Source: Pararhizobium sp.
GTDB lineage: Bacteria; Pseudomonadota; Alphaproteobacteria; Rhizobiales; Rhizobiaceae
Assembly (NCBI GenBank): GCA_017794825.1
Contig: CP051237.1
Span: 3,244,501 to 3,308,500 of the forward strand
DNA length: 64,000 nucleotides
Direction: 5' to 3'
Under the pieces are notes generated by a model. It saw only the letters and a program-made list of their open reading frames with translations, ran no database searches and was not told where the DNA came from. This document shows, one piece after another, positions 37,845-47,757 of the stretch; the first letter of the stretch is position 1; the number at the start of each line of letters is the position of its first letter. Both the position numbers and the translations under genes were made by a program.

Positions 37845-38337
37845 CGGCTTCTGCCCTGTTCGGGTGGTCCTTGGGATCGAACTGGCCGACGGTGAGCCAG
37901 TCGGCCGTCAGCGCCGGTTTCGGTTCGCCTTCGATCTCCACGACCACGCCGTAGCTCAGCATGATCATGTCGGCGGCCCGGTAGCGCGCTTCCTTCAGCG
38001 TGAAGCGGCCGCGCACCCGCGCGCCGGACTTCACCGGCGCCATGAAACGGATCCGGTTGAAACCGTAATTGATGCCCATCTTGCGTTCGCGGATTTCAGG
38101 CGTTCCCGTGTAGTTCATGGTCGACAGCAGCGAGAGCGAAAGAAAGCCATGGGCGATCGTGCCGCCAAACGGCGTTTCGGCCTTCGCCCGTTCCGGATCG
38201 ACATGAATGAACTGGTGGTCGTGCGTGGCGTCCGCGAACAAGTCGATCATATTCTGATCGACGGTAATCCAGTCCGACACGCCTACTTCCGTCCCGACCA
38301 GGTCGGGAAGATCAACGAGTGAGATTTTCTTCGGCAT
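37837..38337 (-). CDS. MaoC family (R)-specific enoyl-CoA hydratase-like protein
   Basis: 166-residue single hot-dog domain protein. The hydratase motif is clear: FADATHDHQFIHVDPERAKAETPFGGTIAHGFLSLSL, with the catalytic Asp/His of the DHQFIH loop and the GTIAHG hydratase-2 pattern. The start MPKKISLVDLPDLVGTEVG at 38337 fits the family; an in-frame start 32 codons upstream would run through a 9-bp tandem repeat (three copies of GAGCCTGtt at 38353-38379) and is rejected. Likely hydrates a trans-2-enoyl-CoA or related thioester; partner genes are not adjacent. Confidence 0.9.
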   Translation of the reverse strand: MPKKISLVDLPDLVGTEVGVSDWITVDQNMIDLFADATHDHQFIHVDPERAKAETPFGGTIAHGFLSLSLLSTMNYTGTPEIRERKMGINYGFNRIRFMAPVKSGARVRGRFTLKEARYRAADMIMLSYGVVVEIEGEPKPALTADWLTVGQFDPKDHPNRAEAAK

Positions 38338-38752
38338 ATGCAGTCCGCCTCCGAGCCTGTTGAGCCTGTTGAGCCTGCGTCTCCATACAGACCCGGTCGC
38401 CGTATGGGAAGGGGATGCATCGCCACACTGCAAGATTTGACATGACGCCCTGAGTGGTGTCGCAACAGAACAGTCAGCGGCTTAAGCAGGAGTTTTGGCT
38501 ATGTCGCTAGCTGTTGCGATGATGAAGATAACTTGCAGAATTGTGATGTTCTTGCGATGGAGAACTTGAGATTTCAGAAGCCAATTACCGAATGGTCTGC
38601 CGCGACGGCGCCGCAAAAAACGCATTTTCCGCCTTTTCGCTCGCGGGCGACAATTCTTTGTCGCAAGCAGCGCACATATAGAACCCGGTTGTTTCAACTG
38701 GAGCCAGAAGTGGTCCAGTCTTGGAGCCAAATCAAACCGGAGTTCAAAGCCG
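38338..38752. other. intergenic region between MaoC gene and cysH
   Basis: 415 bases with no convincing gene. It contains three tandem copies of a 9-bp unit GAGCCTGTT/GAGCCTGTT/GAGCCTGCG (38353-38379) in the MaoC leader, and near cysH a GTTG-TTT-CAAC inverted repeat (about 38689-38699) and two GGAGCCA copies (38700-38706, 38723-38729). The sulfate-assimilation promoter must be here; no riboswitch was recognised. Confidence 0.4.
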
Positions 38753-39493
38753 ATGCCATCCGGAACGAACATTCTGCTGAAATCACCGATCGACGATCTG
38801 GGAGAACTGACGCTGATCGAGCGGATCCGCGTCATGACCATGGACAAGGTCAATCCCGTCTTCACCACGAGCCTCGGCATCGAGGACCAGGTGTTGACGG
38901 CAGCGCTCGCCGACGCCGCGCCGCAGGTGCGCATCGTCACGCTGGAGACAGGACGCCTGTTTCCCGAGACGCTTGCGCTCATCGAGGAGACGGAACGGCG
39001 ATACGGTATCGAGATCGAGCGGTTTACGCCCGATCCGGAAAAACTTGCAGCCTACGTAGAACAGTATGGCGTGAACGGGTTCTACGAGAGCGTCGACGCC
39101 CGCCACGCCTGCTGCGGCGTGCGCAAGCTCGAGCCGCTGGCGCGCGCTCTTGCAGGCGCGGATCTCTGGATCACCGGCCTGCGCCGACAGCAGTCGAACG
39201 CGCGCGCCGAGGTCCCGTTCATCGAATACGACGAGAACCGCAAACTGGAAAAGGCCAATCCGCTGGCGGACTGGAGCATCGAGGATGTTCGCAGTTTCGT
39301 CGATGGCAACCGCGTTCCGACCAATCCGCTGCATGAACGCGGCTATCCCTCGATCGGCTGTGAACCCTGCACCCGCGCCATCAAACCCGGCGAGGACGAG
39401 CGCGCCGGGCGCTGGTGGTGGGAAAACGACGAGAAACGCGAGTGCGGACTTCATGTCGACGACAGCCAGCCGGCGGCTTCCGCAATTCAATAA
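38753..39493 (+). CDS. cysH: assimilatory adenylyl-sulfate (APS) reductase, CysH family with 4Fe-4S cysteines
   Basis: 246-residue thiol-dependent reductase that turns activated sulfate into sulfite. The two cysteine pairs C120-C121 (RHACCGVRK) and C203/C206 (IGCEPCTR) mark the iron-sulfur APS-reductase type rather than the PAPS type; the catalytic cysteine C231 sits in KRECGLH. The PP-loop-like TTSLGIEDQVLT and LETGRLFPET are present. Since cysN here lacks a fused APS kinase, use of APS directly is coherent. First gene of cysH-cysD-cysN. Confidence 0.93.
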   Translation: MPSGTNILLKSPIDDLGELTLIERIRVMTMDKVNPVFTTSLGIEDQVLTAALADAAPQVRIVTLETGRLFPETLALIEETERRYGIEIERFTPDPEKLAAYVEQYGVNGFYESVDARHACCGVRKLEPLARALAGADLWITGLRRQQSNARAEVPFIEYDENRKLEKANPLADWSIEDVRSFVDGNRVPTNPLHERGYPSIGCEPCTRAIKPGEDERAGRWWWENDEKRECGLHVDDSQPAASAIQ

Positions 39494-39505
39494 TGGAAAA
39501 TCAGA

Positions 39506-40423
39506 ATGACTGAGACCAAACCGCCCCTTGATCCGAACCTCAAGGCGCTCGAAAGCGAAGCCATCCATATATTCAGGGAGGTGGCCGGCGAGTTCGAGCG
39601 GCCGGTCATGCTCTATTCGGTGGGCAAGGATTCCTCCGTCCTGCTGCACCTTGCCCGCAAGGCGTTTTATCCCGGGCCGATCCCGTTTCCGCTGCTGCAT
39701 GTGGACACGGGCTGGAAGTTCGCCGAAATGATCGCCTTTCGAGACCGCATGGTCGCCGAATTCGATCTGGACCTGGTGGCGCACACCAACCCGCGCGGCA
39801 GCCTGGAAAACGTGACGCCGTTTACGCATGGTTCGTCCGTCTACACCAACATCATGAAGACCGAGGCGCTGCGCCAGGCGCTGGACGCCGGCCAGTACGA
39901 CGCCGCATTCGGCGGGGCGCGCCGCGACGAGGAAGCCTCGCGCGCCAAGGAGCGCATCTATTCCTTCCGCACCCCGGATCACCGCTGGGATCCGCGAAAC
40001 CAGCGGCCGGAACTGTGGTCGATCTATAACGGCATGATCCGCAAGGGCGAAAGCGTGCGCGCCTTCCCGCTTTCCAACTGGACCGAGGTGGATATCTGGC
40101 GCTACATCCAGGCCGAGAACATCCCCATCGTGCCGCTTTATTTCGCCGCCGAACGGCCGGTCGTCGAACGCGACGGCATGCTGATCCTGGCGGAAGACAA
40201 ACGACTGGAATTGCTGCCGGGCGAGGTCAAGCGCAAGGAAACGATCCGCTTCCGTACGCTCGGCTGCTTCCCGCTGACGGGCGCGATCCGCTCCGGCGCG
40301 ACGACGCTTGACGAAATTATCGAGGAGCTGGAGACGGCGACCGTTTCCGAACGGCAGGGCCGGGCGATCGACCGCGACGAGGCGGGCTCCATGGAAAAGA
40401 AGAAACGCGAAGGGTATTTTTGA
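39506..40423 (+). CDS. cysD: sulfate adenylyltransferase subunit 2
   Basis: 305-residue ATP-pyrophosphatase-type subunit that makes APS from ATP and sulfate. The PP-loop [29 protein letters not shown], and [19 protein letters not shown] are all typical, and the C-terminus [10 protein letters not shown] is conserved. Twelve bases after cysH and overlapping cysN by a single base (TGATG), so translation is coupled. Confidence 0.95.
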   Translation: MTETKPPLDPNLKALESEAIHIFREVAGEFERPVMLYSVGKDSSVLLHLARKAFYPGPIPFPLLHVDTGWKFAEMIAFRDRMVAEFDLDLVAHTNPRGSLENVTPFTHGSSVYTNIMKTEALRQALDAGQYDAAFGGARRDEEASRAKERIYSFRTPDHRWDPRNQRPELWSIYNGMIRKGESVRAFPLSNWTEVDIWRYIQAENIPIVPLYFAAERPVVERDGMLILAEDKRLELLPGEVKRKETIRFRTLGCFPLTGAIRSGATTLDEIIEELETATVSERQGRAIDRDEAGSMEKKKREGYF

Positions 40424-41895
40424 TGTCAGCCACTGTTGAAACAGCCGTCCGCAGTCAGGTCCAGACAGACGCTGCAATCCGCAACGCGCGGCCGCTTCGG
40501 CTGATCACCTGCGGCAGCGTCGACGACGGAAAGTCGACCCTGATCGGCCGCCTGCTCTGGGACACCAAGGCGGTCAAGGAAGACCAGGCGGCGGCGCTGA
40601 AAGGACAAAAGAGCATCCAGCAGAACGAACTGGGTCTGCCGGATTTCGCGCTGCTTCTGGATGGTTTGCAGGCCGAACGCGAGCAGGGCATCACGATCGA
40701 CGTCGCCTATCGCTATTTCTCGACCGACAAGCGCTCCTTCATCGTCGCCGACACGCCCGGCCACGAACAGTATACGCGCAACATGGCGACCGGCGCTTCG
40801 ACCGCCGATCTCGCGGTGCTGCTTGTCGATGCGCGCGCCGGCCTTCTGGAACAGACCCGTCGCCACGCGACGATTGCGTCGCTGATGGGCATTCGCCAGT
40901 TCGTGCTCGCCGTCAACAAGATCGACCTTGTCGATTACGACAGGTCGACTTTCGAACATATTACGGCCGAGTTCCGGCAACTGGCCCTGTCGCTCGGCAT
41001 CACCAACGTGACGTCGATTCCCGTATCGGCCCTTCTTGGAGAGAACGTCGTTCACTCCGGCCGTACATCGATGCCCTGGTATTCGGGTCCACCGCTCATC
41101 GAGGCGCTGGAGCTTGCCACGCAGAGGACGGCGCAGGCCGTCGGATTCCGTCTTCCGGTGCAGCGCGTGAGCCGTCCGAACGAGAGCTTCCGGGGCTATC
41201 AGGGCACGGTCGCCGGCGGATCTGTGAAGCCCGGCGACAGTGTCGTCATCCTGCCATCCGGCACGATCGCCAACGTTCGGCAAATCGTGACATTCGATCT
41301 GGTGCGCAATGCGGCGGTCGCCGGCGACGCCATCACGCTGGTGCTTGACCGGCCGGTGGACGTGGCGCGCGGCGACATGATCGCCTCGGTCGACGCGGCG
41401 CCGGTTTCGGGTCTCGCGTTCGATGCGAAGCTCGTTGCGTTGTCTGAAGACGCGATTGCGCCGGGCAAGCGCTACTGGCTCAAGTCCTCCAGCCGCCGTC
41501 AGCGCGTGCGCGTCGAGCCGCAATCGGTGCTTGATCTGAAATCGGGGCAGTGGAGCCAGACCGACAGCCTTCCGCTTAATGCGATCGGCAAGGTGCATCT
41601 CGCTTTCGACGAGACGGCGATATTCGATCCTTACGAAGCCAATCGCCAGACCGGCGCCTTCATTCTGATCGACCCGGACACCAACAATACGGTCGCCGGC
41701 GGCATGATCACGGCAAAGAGCGGCAGGATCGACGGAATAGGATCAGGCGGCAAGGACCGCGTGCTCATAAGCCTGCCTGCCGATGTCGCCGATGAAATGC
41801 TCGCCAGCGAAGCGTTTGCGACCCTGCGCGACCAGATCGAAATTCGCCGCGTCAGCGGCCACAAGGCGCGCGCCGTTCTTGAGGCGCTCGACTAA
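40423..41895 (+). CDS. cysN: sulfate adenylyltransferase subunit 1 (GTPase)
   Basis: 490-residue EF-Tu-like GTPase that drives APS formation by CysD. Motifs: LITCGSVDDGKSTLIGRL (P-loop, about 28-45), DTPGHEQYTRNM and LAVNKIDLVDY. The length covers only the CysN part; the C-terminal APS kinase (CysC) domain found in many rhizobial fusions is absent. Start is the ATG sharing its A with the cysD stop. The stop codon is followed directly by the palindrome element at 41896. Confidence 0.95.
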   Translation: MSATVETAVRSQVQTDAAIRNARPLRLITCGSVDDGKSTLIGRLLWDTKAVKEDQAAALKGQKSIQQNELGLPDFALLLDGLQAEREQGITIDVAYRYFSTDKRSFIVADTPGHEQYTRNMATGASTADLAVLLVDARAGLLEQTRRHATIASLMGIRQFVLAVNKIDLVDYDRSTFEHITAEFRQLALSLGITNVTSIPVSALLGENVVHSGRTSMPWYSGPPLIEALELATQRTAQAVGFRLPVQRVSRPNESFRGYQGTVAGGSVKPGDSVVILPSGTIANVRQIVTFDLVRNAAVAGDAITLVLDRPVDVARGDMIASVDAAPVSGLAFDAKLVALSEDAIAPGKRYWLKSSSRRQRVRVEPQSVLDLKSGQWSQTDSLPLNAIGKVHLAFDETAIFDPYEANRQTGAFILIDPDTNNTVAGGMITAKSGRIDGIGSGGKDRVLISLPADVADEMLASEAFATLRDQIEIRRVSGHKARAVLEALD

Positions 41896-41967
41896 GTGTG
41901 GTGGATTTGAAGTTCCTTACATTGTAGCAGCAGTCTCTTACAGGAACTTCAAGTCCGTAAACCACAC
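41896..41967. repeat. bulged palindrome 1 of a paired intergenic element
   Basis: The arm 41896-41917 pairs with 41942-41956 plus 41961-41967: seven outer pairs (GTGTGGT/ACCACAC), three more (GGA/TCC), a T-G wobble and eleven inner pairs (TTGAAGTTCCT/AGGAACTTCAA). Four bases (GTAA, 41957-41960) bulge on the 3' side, and the loop is 24 bases. It begins on the base after the cysN stop codon. In reverse complement it aligns with palindrome 2: same loop length, bulge length, and TGCTGC at the same loop position. Confidence 0.75.
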
Positions 41968-41983
41968 CAGAATCATTATCTTG

Positions 41984-42059
41984 CTAGTGCCCTTATCGAA
42001 TCTGAAGTTCGAATAAAGCGTGCTGCAGGATGCAACGAACTTCAGATTCGAGGCGCTAG
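41984..42059. repeat. bulged palindrome 2 of the paired intergenic element
   Basis: A perfect 16-bp arm pair (41996-42011 with 42036-42051, core CTGAAGTTCG) encloses a 24-base loop. Outside it, CTAGTGCC (41984-41991) pairs with GGCGCTAG (42052-42059) with one wobble, leaving a 4-base bulge CTTA (41992-41995) on the 5' side. It is the inverted-orientation relative of palindrome 1, 16 bases away. No T-run and no transposase nearby. The pair spans 41896-42059 and resembles in plan the two-palindrome intergenic elements known from rhizobia (RIME class); sequence identity to those was not tested. Confidence 0.75.
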
Positions 42060-42112
42060 AGAGAACCATTCTATCAGAGCAAGAATGCCTTCAATTTCTC
42101 CGTTTCAAAACC

Positions 42113-42149
42113 ACAGCCTTGCCGGGCGGATACCCGGCAAGGAAGGCTG
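42113..42149 (-). terminator. strong hairpin, probable terminator of the leftward cys operon
   Basis: CCTTGCCGGG (42117-42126) and CCCGGCAAGG (42133-42142) form a perfect 10-bp stem with loop CGGATA; read on the minus strand it is followed by GTGGTTTTG. A second perfect 7-bp stem AACGGCG-N6-CGCCGTT lies at 42182-42201, closer to the DUF934 stop. One or both should end the cysG-cysI-DUF934 transcript. Confidence 0.55.
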
Positions 42150-42239
42150 ACAGGACTGTTCGGTTAATCGCGGAAAGCCGAAACGGCGATTGAACGCCGT
42201 TGCTTGGGCGCATGATTACAGAATGATTGTTTGCGCCGG

Positions 42240-42778
42240 TCAGGCGGCGGCGCCCGGCGTTCTTCGCCAGCTGTATTTTCCGGCGGACTTCGTCGGAACG
42301 GCGGCAGGCTGATAGTAGGCGTCGATGCCCGGCAGCCGGCCCTCGGCAAGGCGTTTGAGCGCGGTCGTGTTCGACACTTTGAAACTCGTCACACCACAGC
42401 GGAGCATCAGCGGAATCTGGTCGATGAGAACATCGCCGGTTGCGCGGATGTCGCCGGCGTAGCCAAGGCGTGACCGCAGCAGGGAGGCTTGGGAGAACGC
42501 CCTGCCGTCGTTGAATGCTGGAAAGGTCACCGCGATCAGGTCCAGCCGTTCCAGAAACGGCTCAAGATCCATCACGTCGTCGAAAGGACCAAGCAGAACG
42601 CCGACAGCCCTGGTCCGCAGGGAATTGTCCATGTCAAGATAGCGCGCAAGCGGCAGCACCTGTTTGGAATTGCCGTCGATGACGATTTCCTCGTCAGACA
42701 CGATCGTCCAGGCGTCGTCGTCGACGAAACCGTCCGGCGTCCACAATCTCGGTTCCTTCATCAATTTTACTTCGGTCA

Positions 42779-42779
<1 letters not shown>
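42240..42779 (-). CDS. DUF934 family protein of sulfite reduction operon
   Basis: 179-residue protein of unknown mechanism found almost always beside siroheme sulfite reductase (sometimes named CysX-like or oxidoreductase). Recognisable stretches are VLLGPFDDVMDLEPFLERLDLIAVTFPAFNDGRAFSQA in overlapping pieces, LRSRLGYAGDIRATGDVLIDQ and MLRCGVTSF. The ATG shares a base with the cysI stop. It may help electron delivery to CysI, since no flavoprotein CysJ is present (inference). Confidence 0.88.
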
Positions 42780-44449
<1,670 letters not shown>

Positions 44450-44488
44450 GAATAACTCCCCGGACGTCGCGTCCGTGACGAATGGATT

Positions 44489-44800
44489 TTATGCTGCCGA
44501 AGCCGGACGGAACTCGGCCTGCTTTCCAAGATCGGCGCGAACCGTCGGACCGGCCGCGCGGATGCGCTCGCGGAGCCGGACGGGATAGATTTCCCCGTCG
44601 ATTTCCTCGACATCGATCAGCGCGACATCGACGACGACGTTCTTGTTGAAAGCGGACTTGCCGGCGATTTCCAGCGCTGCGACCGCGTCCTCATGACGGG
44701 CGATCAATGCATCGTCGATCTGTTCCAGCCAGCGTCCATTGGCGTCGAGCCAAACGGCGATTCCGTCGCCAAGGCGGTTTGCTGTGAGTACTTTCATCAT
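44489..44800 (-). CDS. DUF2849 family protein of sulfite reduction operon
   Basis: 103-residue protein of the DUF2849 family, a small alphaproteobacterial companion of CysI and CysG. The sequence KVLTANRLGDGIAVWLDANGRW and IYPVRLRERIRAAGPTVR is typical. Start MM at 44800 with AGGAG eight bases upstream. Its function is not known. 25 bases after cysG and 39 before cysI. Confidence 0.87.
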   Translation of the reverse strand: MMKVLTANRLGDGIAVWLDANGRWLEQIDDALIARHEDAVAALEIAGKSAFNKNVVVDVALIDVEEIDGEIYPVRLRERIRAAGPTVRADLGKQAEFRPASAA

Positions 44801-44825
44801 GTCGATACTCCTGCTTTCATCTGCC

Positions 44826-46244
44826 TCAGGCCGCGGCCGTTTCCGTAACCAGCGCGACCAGTGGGGTTGATTTTTCGAAATTGGCGCCGGCGACCGCGTC
44901 GCCGATGATCACCATGACGGGGCCTGTCAGGTCATCCAGCGTTTCGATCAGCGGCAGCTCTTTCAGCGTTGCGTGCATCAGGCGCCTGTTGTCTTGGCTT
45001 GCGTTCTCGATAATGGCGACGGCCGTATCGCTGGAAAGACCGGCGGCCGCCAGCCTCTCGGCGACGGAGGCTGCGACCGTGCGGCCCATATAGACGGCGA
45101 TGGTTGCGCCCGAGACGGCGAGCCGGGCCCAGTCGGGCAGCACCTCGCTGTTGAGGTCGTGGCCCGTTGTGAAGACCAGTGACGAGGCGACGCCGCGCAG
45201 CGTCAAGGGCAATTCGAAATCGGCGGCTGCTGCGAAGGCGGAGGTAATTCCCGGCACGATCTCGTAGCCAATGCCGGCGTCGCGCAAGGCGGCCATTTCT
45301 TCCGCCGCACGGCCGTAGATCAGCGGATCGCCGGATTTCAGACGAACGACCCGCTTTCCGCTCCGCGCCAGATCGACGATCAGCTTATTGATTTCGTTCT
45401 GTGTCTTCGAGTGGCAGCCCTTGCGCTTGCCGACGGAAACGCGCTCGGCGTCGCGGCGGCCCATGTCGACGATTTCTTCCGGTACGAGCGCATCGTAGAG
45501 GATGGCGTCGGCTTCCATCAGAACCCGCTGCGCGCGCAGCGTCAGCAGATCCTCGGCTCCCGGGCCTGCGCCGACAAGCCAGACATGGCCTTTATTGCGG
45601 CCGGTGTTGGAAAGCAGCGTGTTGGCGGCCTGGCGCGCCGCCGGCAAGTCGCCGTTTTCGACCTGTTCGCTCACCGATCCGGAGAAAAACCGCCGCCAGA
45701 AGTCGCGGCGGACGGCGCCGCGCGGCACGGTGCGATCGACGATGCCGCGATAGGATTCGGCAAGCGTGGCGAGTTGCCCGAGCGACGGCGCCAGCATCTG
45801 GTCGATGCGTGCGCGGATGATCTGGGAAAGCACTGGTCCGGCGCCTTCCGTTCCGATGGCGACGGACACCGGGGCTCTGTTGACCAGAGCCGGCGTCAGG
45901 AAATCGCAATAGTCTGGCTGGTCGACCGCATTGGCGGGAATCTTGAGGCTGCGCGCATCGGTGACGATCCGCGCATCGAGCGCATCGTCGCCTGTGGCCG
46001 CGAAGACGAGCGTCGAATCGCTCAGATATTCGATAGAATAGCCGGCAGCGACATGGCTGATGTTTCTCCGATCGATCCAGTCCTTGAACGAGGCGTCAAG
46101 GGCACCGCCATAAACGACGATGTCAGCGGAAGTGTTGGCGAGCAGCCGCGTCTTCGCAAAGGCTTCGTCGCCATTGCCGAAGATCGCAACCTTTTGACCG
46201 GCCACGTTGAAGAACGCCGGAAATGTCGAGAGCTTGCGAGCCAT
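44826..46244 (-). CDS. cysG: siroheme synthase (uroporphyrinogen methyltransferase/precorrin-2 dehydrogenase-ferrochelatase)
   Basis: 472-residue fusion enzyme that makes siroheme for CysI. The N-terminal dehydrogenase/ferrochelatase part begins FPAFFNVAGQKVAIFGNGDEAFAKTRLL; the C-terminal SAM methyltransferase starts near residue 220 with VWLVGAGPGAEDLLTLRAQRVLMEADAILYD in overlapping parts, then RLKSGDPLIYGRAAEEM and PGITSAFAAAADFELPLT. Start MARKLSTFP at 46244 with AAGGAAC upstream; an in-frame ATG 17 codons earlier lacks a good site. First gene of the leftward sulfite-reduction operon. Confidence 0.93.
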   Translation of the reverse strand: MARKLSTFPAFFNVAGQKVAIFGNGDEAFAKTRLLANTSADIVVYGGALDASFKDWIDRRNISHVAAGYSIEYLSDSTLVFAATGDDALDARIVTDARSLKIPANAVDQPDYCDFLTPALVNRAPVSVAIGTEGAGPVLSQIIRARIDQMLAPSLGQLATLAESYRGIVDRTVPRGAVRRDFWRRFFSGSVSEQVENGDLPAARQAANTLLSNTGRNKGHVWLVGAGPGAEDLLTLRAQRVLMEADAILYDALVPEEIVDMGRRDAERVSVGKRKGCHSKTQNEINKLIVDLARSGKRVVRLKSGDPLIYGRAAEEMAALRDAGIGYEIVPGITSAFAAAADFELPLTLRGVASSLVFTTGHDLNSEVLPDWARLAVSGATIAVYMGRTVAASVAERLAAAGLSSDTAVAIIENASQDNRRLMHATLKELPLIETLDDLTGPVMVIIGDAVAGANFEKSTPLVALVTETAAA

Positions 46245-46497
46245 CACCAGTTCCTTTCCAGGCATCGGGCGCCGATGCCGGCAGCCTTCAGCCATTGTGC
46301 TTCCTAATGTGATGAATCCGGCTGCTCAAATGAAGGAATGAAATGCTGTCTACGCTGACAGGCGGGTATTATTTTGCTCTGTCTGATGCAGTTTGTGGGT
46401 CATTCGACCAGCAGGCTCCACAAGCGGCGGTTTGGGTAGCCTATTCTTGTCAATTTCCCGGTTTCGTGGCATCCAGACAGCCTTGAGGAGGAAAGTC

Positions 46498-47751
46498 ATG
46501 TCTGTAGTTCTGGACGCCTATGACGGCATCGAGATGGCGTCGCCGGAGACGCTTGATGGCTTCGACCTCCGACGTTTGCCGGACGCCTTCTACGACAATC
46601 CATTTCCCTTCTATCACCGGATGCGGCGCGACACGCCGGTGCGGCGCATGCCGGACGGTTCGATCCTTCTGACGCGCCATGCGGATCTGGACAGGATCTA
46701 TCGCGATACGAAGACCTTTTCCTCCGACAAGAAAATCGAGTTCAAGCCAAAGTTCGGAGACAGCCTGCTCTACGAGCACCACACGACGAGCCTGGTGTTC
46801 AACGATCCGCCTCTGCATACGCGGGTGCGGCGCGCGATCGTCGGCGCGCTGGCGCCGCGCGCCCTGAAACCGCTGGAGCCGCAGGTTGAACGCATCGTCG
46901 ACCGATTGATTGCAGATATCGAGCCCGGGTCCGAATTCGACGCCGTCGAACAGTTCGCGATGCATCTGCCGATCGAGATCATAGGCGATCTCCTGTGCGT
47001 GCCGCGCGAGGAGAGGGAGCCGCTGCGCAATTGGTCGCTTGCCATACTGGGCGCGCTCGAGCCTGAAATTCCGCGGGAAAAATTCGACCGGGGCAATCGC
47101 GCAGTCGAGGAGTTCCTTGTCTATCTGAAAGAGCTCGTCTCGCGCCGGCGCGCGGAAATGACTTCATCTGACGACGACATATTGAGCAGGCTGATCCGCG
47201 ACGTCGACGCCGAGGACGGCCTGATGTACGAGGAACTGCTGCACAGTTGCGTTTTCATTCTCAACGCCGGTCACGAGACCACGACCAATTTGATTGCAAG
47301 CGGCGTCAACATGCTCTGTGAGATGCCCGAAACGACAGCGAAACTGAACGCCGACCCGTCGGTGTGGCCTGTCGCGATCGAGGAAATCCTGCGGCTGGAA
47401 AGCCCCAACCAGCTTGGCAACCGGCGCGCGGTCGAAAGGTTCGAGATCGACGGCGAGCCTTTCGATGCGGGGACACAGATCACGCTGTGCATCGGCGCGG
47501 CGAACCGCGATCCGGCGGTTTTTGAATATCCCGACAGCTTCCGTCTGGACCGGGGGCGATTTACCCATTTCGCTTTCGCAGGCGGTCCGCACCTGTGCGC
47601 CGGCATGACGGTCGCCCGTATCGAAGGCCGTATTGCGCTGTCGAAAATCTTCTCCGCCTTTCCGCATATGCGGAGAAAGCGGCCGGCCACGCGGTCCAGA
47701 CGGGCGCGGTTCAGAGGCTTCGATCACCTACCCATGCGGGCGGTGGTCTGA
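46498..47751 (+). CDS. cytochrome P450
   Basis: 417-residue soluble bacterial P450. The oxygen-activation helix reads FILNAGHETTTNLIASG, the K-helix ExxR is in IEEILRLESP, and the heme cysteine is C367 in FAFAGGPHLCAGMTVARIEG, where the usual FGxG has alanine at the second position. GGAGGAAAGTC precedes ATG 46498; the in-frame upstream extension is rejected. No ferredoxin or reductase partner is adjacent, so electrons must come from elsewhere. Substrate unknown. Converges with the HWE kinase gene, six bases apart. Confidence 0.92.
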   Translation: MSVVLDAYDGIEMASPETLDGFDLRRLPDAFYDNPFPFYHRMRRDTPVRRMPDGSILLTRHADLDRIYRDTKTFSSDKKIEFKPKFGDSLLYEHHTTSLVFNDPPLHTRVRRAIVGALAPRALKPLEPQVERIVDRLIADIEPGSEFDAVEQFAMHLPIEIIGDLLCVPREEREPLRNWSLAILGALEPEIPREKFDRGNRAVEEFLVYLKELVSRRRAEMTSSDDDILSRLIRDVDAEDGLMYEELLHSCVFILNAGHETTTNLIASGVNMLCEMPETTAKLNADPSVWPVAIEEILRLESPNQLGNRRAVERFEIDGEPFDAGTQITLCIGAANRDPAVFEYPDSFRLDRGRFTHFAFAGGPHLCAGMTVARIEGRIALSKIFSAFPHMRRKRPATRSRRARFRGFDHLPMRAVV

Positions 47752-47757
47752 AAGACT

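Noticed and set aside
38783..40477. Long minus-strand open frame (about 560 codons) across cysH and cysD
   Set aside because: Antisense to two certain genes; composition is the Arg/Gly/Val-rich pattern produced by the third-position GC bias of the real genes, with no recognisable motif.
41896..42059. Palindrome pair as an integron attC site or rho-independent terminator
   Set aside because: No GTTRRRY/RYYYAAC core sites, no integrase, and no T-run after either stem.
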